From contig NZ_JARBAX010000001.1 of the NCBI RefSeq assembly GCF_028807635.1, forward strand, positions 3,116,501 to 3,180,500: 64,000 nucleotides of DNA, in the 5' to 3' direction. The notes under the pieces are model-generated. The model did not search any database and was not told where the DNA came from. It saw only the letters and a list, made by a program, of their open reading frames with translations. The position numbers and the translations under genes are program-made. Each line of letters begins with the position of its first letter. Position 1 is the first letter of the stretch. Shown piece after piece: positions 61,214 to 64,000 of the stretch. This DNA is from Streptomyces spiramyceticus. GTDB taxonomy: Bacteria; Actinomycetota; Actinomycetes; Streptomycetales; Streptomycetaceae.

Positions 61214-62584
61214 TCACAACCCGCGCCAGCCCTCGGGGTCGACGCCTCCCGGAACAGCAGCCCCGGATTCGTACGGCTCACGCGTGAAGACGAAGGAACC
61301 CAGGTCGAGATGGCTCACCGAGCCGTCGCCCCGACGCACCACACGCAGCGTCTCCCCCGCGTAGTAACCGTCGAGACCGGTCCAGGTACCGTCCGGCTGC
61401 GCGGCAAAGCGCGAGCGACGGCCGGGTCCGCGCAGCGGCTGCAGCTCCAAGCCCCGGTCCCCGGTCAGCGTCAGGGCATACGCGTACGTGCCCCAGAACC
61501 AGGGGCCGGTCAGCTTCAGCAGCTCCTTGTCGACCTCGGGCAGCGGCCGCCACGGCTCCGGGAAACGCGGCTCGGCCTCCGCCACGATGCGGATCAGCTC
61601 GGCGGCAACCGTCGCCGTGAGCGGGCCCGACGTGGCATTGGCGAGCGCTACGGCAGCCACACCGTCCTCCAGGCTCATCCACAGGCACGCGACGAAGCCC
61701 GGCAACGAGCCTCCGTGGCCCACCAGAGTGCGGCCGTCGCTGTCGACGATCTGCATTCCCAGCCCGTACCCGCTGCCCAACTCCCCGGGCGGCGCGGCAG
61801 GCGTCCTCATCTCCCGTACGGACCCGGCGCTCAGCACCTTCTCGTCGCCCTCCGCCAGGAACGCGGCAAAGCGGCAGAGGTCGGCAGCCGTCGACCAGAG
61901 CTGGCCCGCCGGGGCCATCAGCCCGAGGTCTTCGGCCGGTTCGGGCAGCAGTACATCGGCCCAGGGGTGCACGGCCCAGCCGCCCGCGTGCGGCGCCATG
62001 GGCTGCGCACTCGTCCGGTCCATGCCCAGCGGATCAAGGATCTCGCGCTGCAGGGCTTCAACCCAGCTCACCCCGCGTACCTCCTCGACCAGTCGGCCGA
62101 GCAGCGTGTAGCCGGGATTGGAGTAGTGATGAATGCGGCCGACGGGGTGCACCAGCGGCTGCTCACCAAGAACGTCGGCGAGGTCGGGACGCAGATCCCC
62201 CGGCGTCCGCTCCCACCAAGGCGCCGGCGTTTCCGCGGCCAGTCCCGCGGTGTGGCACAGGAGTTGAGCAACGGTCACCTCGCCCACCCCCGTGCCGGGG
62301 AGGTACTTCTCCAGCAGGTCATCGAGGTCGAGCAGTCCCTCGTCACGCAGCCGCAGCACCAGCACAGCGGTGAAGGTCTTGGTGATCGAACCGATCCGGT
62401 ACTGGGTGTCTGCATCTGGCCCGTGCCCGTCGACACAGGTACGGGATCCCGTCCACACCATCCGCCCGTCGCGCTGTACCGCAGCGACGAACGAGGGCGC
62501 CCGTCCTTCGGCTTGAGCGGTGGCGATGCGGTGCAGCAAGGCGCGTTGCGTGGTGGGAAGAAGCTCTTCGAGCGGTGAGGTCAT
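61214..62584 (-). CDS. Class C beta-lactamase-family serine hydrolase
   Basis: 456 residues from ATG 62584. Active-site motifs are S66-x-x-K69 (GSITKT), Y-x-N (HHYSNPGY) and H-x-G (VGHGGSL). The extra C-terminal 120 residues form a lipocalin-like barrel as in many esterase-like members. No signal peptide, which argues for a cytoplasmic esterase or peptidase and against a secreted beta-lactamase. The stop codon is 2 bases from parS. Confidence 0.9.
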   Translation of the reverse strand: MTSPLEELLPTTQRALLHRIATAQAEGRAPSFVAAVQRDGRMVWTGSRTCVDGHGPDADTQYRIGSITKTFTAVLVLRLRDEGLLDLDDLLEKYLPGTGVGEVTVAQLLCHTAGLAAETPAPWWERTPGDLRPDLADVLGEQPLVHPVGRIHHYSNPGYTLLGRLVEEVRGVSWVEALQREILDPLGMDRTSAQPMAPHAGGWAVHPWADVLLPEPAEDLGLMAPAGQLWSTAADLCRFAAFLAEGDEKVLSAGSVREMRTPAAPPGELGSGYGLGMQIVDSDGRTLVGHGGSLPGFVACLWMSLEDGVAAVALANATSGPLTATVAAELIRIVAEAEPRFPEPWRPLPEVDKELLKLTGPWFWGTYAYALTLTGDRGLELQPLRGPGRRSRFAAQPDGTWTGLDGYYAGETLRVVRRGDGSVSHLDLGSFVFTREPYESGAAVPGGVDPEGWRGL

Positions 62585-62634
62585 GGACAAGACGTACCGC
62601 CCCGGACCAGCCTCGTCGACTTCATTTCGGAGGA

Positions 62635-64000
62635 TCAGATCTGCGCCATGTCCACAAAGCGTGAATAGTGGCCCTGGAAGGCCACAGTGATCGTCGCCGT
62701 CGGACCGTTACGGTGCTTGGCCACCATCAAGTCCGCCTCGCCCGCGCGCGGCGACTCCTTCTCATACGCATCCTCACGGTGCAGCAGGATGACCATGTCC
62801 GCGTCCTGCTCGATGGATCCCGACTCACGCAGGTCGGAGACCATCGGCTTCTTGTCCGTACGCTGCTCGGGACCACGGTTCAGCTGCGACAGTGCAATCA
62901 CCGGGAGCTCGAGCTCCTTCGCCAGCAGCTTGAGGTTTCGGGACATGTCCGAGACCTCCTGCTGACGGCTCTCCGCACGCTTGGAGCCACCGGACTGCAT
63001 CAGCTGCAAATAGTCGATGATCACCAGCTTCAGATCATTGCGCTGCTTCAGCCGACGGCACTTCGCCCGGATCTCCATCATCGAGAGGTTCGGCGAATCG
63101 TCGATGTAGAGCGGCGCCTGCGAGACATCCGGCATACGCCGCGCCAGCCGCGTCCAGTCCTCGTCCGTCAGCGTGCCGGAACGCATATGGTGAAGCGCCA
63201 CCCGGGCCTCCGCCGACAGCAGGCGCATCGCGATCTCATTGCGCCCCATTTCGAGGGAGAAGATCACGCTGGGCAGGTTGTTCTTGATCGAGCAGGCGCG
63301 GGCGAAGTCCAGGGCCAAAGTCGACTTACCCATGGCGGGACGGGCTGCGATGACGATCATCTGGCCCGGGTGCAGACCGTTGGTCAGCGAGTCGAAGTCC
63401 GTGAAACCGGTAGGCACACCGGTCATTTCGCCCGTGCGGGAGCCGATCGCCTCAATCTCGTCGAGCGCGCCCTCCATGATGTCGCCGAGCGGGAGATAGT
63501 CCTCGCTCGTGCGCTGCTCGGTGACGGCGTAGATTTCGGCCTGGGCGGCGTTGACGATGTCGTCCACGTCGCCGTCGGCCGCATATCCCATCTGCGTGAT
63601 CTTCGTGCCCGCCTCGACGAGCCGGCGCAGTACGGCCCGCTCATGGACGATCTCGGCGTAATACTCCGCATTGGCCGCCGTCGGCACCGTCTGGACCAGG
63701 GTGTGCAGATACGACGCCCCGCCGACCTTCGTGATTTCGCCGCGCCTGGTCAGCTCGGCGCCCACCGTGATGGGGTCCGCCGGCTCGCCCTTGGCGTAGA
63801 GATCGAGAATCGCTGTGTAGACGGTCTCGTGGGCAGGACGGTAGAAGTCGTTGCCCTTGAGGACCTCCACCACGTCTGCGATGGCGTCCTTCGACAGCAG
63901 CATGCCGCCGAGGACGGACTGCTCGGCGTCGAGATCCTGCGGGGGCACCCGCTCGAAACCGGTAGAACCGCCGTCCCAGCCGCCGCCGTCCCCGCCACGA
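62635..64000 (-). CDS. dnaB: Replicative DNA helicase DnaB (5' end beyond the window)
   Basis: At least 454 codons; the frame continues upstream past the right edge (GGSTGFERVPPQDLDAEQ), so GTG 63948 is internal and not the start. N-terminal DnaB domain (SVLGGMLLSKDAIADVVEVL), linker, then RecA-like core with Walker A ARPAMGKST, Walker B VIIDYLQLM and the arginine finger region. No intein interrupts the core in the visible part. DnaB is the hexameric helicase that unwinds the fork. Confidence 0.97.
   Translation of the reverse strand, partial: RGGDGGGWDGGSTGFERVPPQDLDAEQSVLGGMLLSKDAIADVVEVLKGNDFYRPAHETVYTAILDLYAKGEPADPITVGAELTRRGEITKVGGASYLHTLVQTVPTAANAEYYAEIVHERAVLRRLVEAGTKITQMGYAADGDVDDIVNAAQAEIYAVTEQRTSEDYLPLGDIMEGALDEIEAIGSRTGEMTGVPTGFTDFDSLTNGLHPGQMIVIAARPAMGKSTLALDFARACSIKNNLPSVIFSLEMGRNEIAMRLLSAEARVALHHMRSGTLTDEDWTRLARRMPDVSQAPLYIDDSPNLSMMEIRAKCRRLKQRNDLKLVIIDYLQLMQSGGSKRAESRQQEVSDMSRNLKLLAKELELPVIALSQLNRGPEQRTDKKPMVSDLRESGSIEQDADMVILLHREDAYEKESPRAGEADLMVAKHRNGPTATITVAFQGHYSRFVDMAQI

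Noticed and set aside
61214..62584. Antibiotic-resistance beta-lactamase
   Set aside because: Lacks a signal peptide and has an esterase-type C-terminal extension; the motifs alone do not show resistance.

Overview
The window is high-GC actinobacterial DNA from a Streptomyces chromosome or a very close relative. The evidence is codon use with G/C third positions, many GTG starts, four ParB sites of the Streptomyces type (GTTTCACGTGAAAC), DnaA boxes of the TTGTCCACA/TTATCCACA type, and a Rex operator in front of cydABCD. The presence of dnaB, parS sites and DnaA-box clusters places it in the conserved chromosome arm near oriC. The order serS-pheA, cydABCD-hisC, thiC, dnaB is, from memory, that of the Streptomyces coelicolor core region; I could not align it.

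Layout. 1-0.3 kb: the end of a prim-pol-like gene, a terminator and tRNA-Ser(UGA). 0.3-10.6 kb: a membrane-anchored HtrA protease, a glycerophosphodiesterase, two RsbW-like ATP-binding proteins around a GAF-SpoIIE phosphatase, a SEC-C protein, a small secreted protein, a prim-pol-like fragment and aminopeptidase P. 10.8-16.9 kb: an extracytoplasmic copper set (YcnI, Sco, PCuAC, CopC-CopD fusion, Tat-exported DyP peroxidase). 16.9-21.7 kb: pheA, a DnaA-box cluster, serS, a HAD phosphatase, a DUF488 protein and a DNA-binding/coiled-coil protein. 22.0-25.6 kb: a four-gene operon with two ATPase/permease pairs of ABC-2 type. 25.9-30.4 kb: a tightly overlapping operon with an M24-fold protein, an alpha/beta-hydrolase-SDR fusion, a di-iron-like hydrolase and a MerR regulator. 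A second DnaA-box cluster follows, then kptA, a parS site, a DinB-like protein, an F420-type oxidoreductase, a HAD phosphatase and an M23 peptidase.

35.4-43.7 kb is a respiration block: a DevS-like GAF-GAF histidine kinase, a fused CydDC exporter, cydB and cydA behind a perfect Rex operator. 43.8-50.6 kb: hisC, a LacI regulator, a protein phosphatase, a membrane protein, and thiC under a TPP riboswitch. 50.7-57.8 kb: a YibE/F membrane protein, small membrane proteins, a cupin, a PLP lyase, a LysR regulator, a NUDIX hydrolase and a flavohaemoglobin-like protein with a very long disordered head.

58.2-60.7 kb is a decayed stretch. It holds a HAD gene with an internal deletion and frameshift, and a chimeric MFS/HbpS reading frame whose junction coincides with a short interspersed repeat that is also found inside the gene at 5.8-6.6 kb. 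The window ends with a GNAT enzyme, another parS site, a class C beta-lactamase-family protein and dnaB, which runs off the edge.

The main points of interest are the chromosome-maintenance signals threaded through housekeeping genes (four parS sites, two of them written into the first codons of membrane proteins, plus two DnaA-box clusters), the repeat-mediated gene scars, and the M24/hydrolase-SDR/di-iron/MerR operon of unknown purpose. I found no CRISPR array, no complete insertion sequence, no integrase and no obvious biosynthetic cluster.
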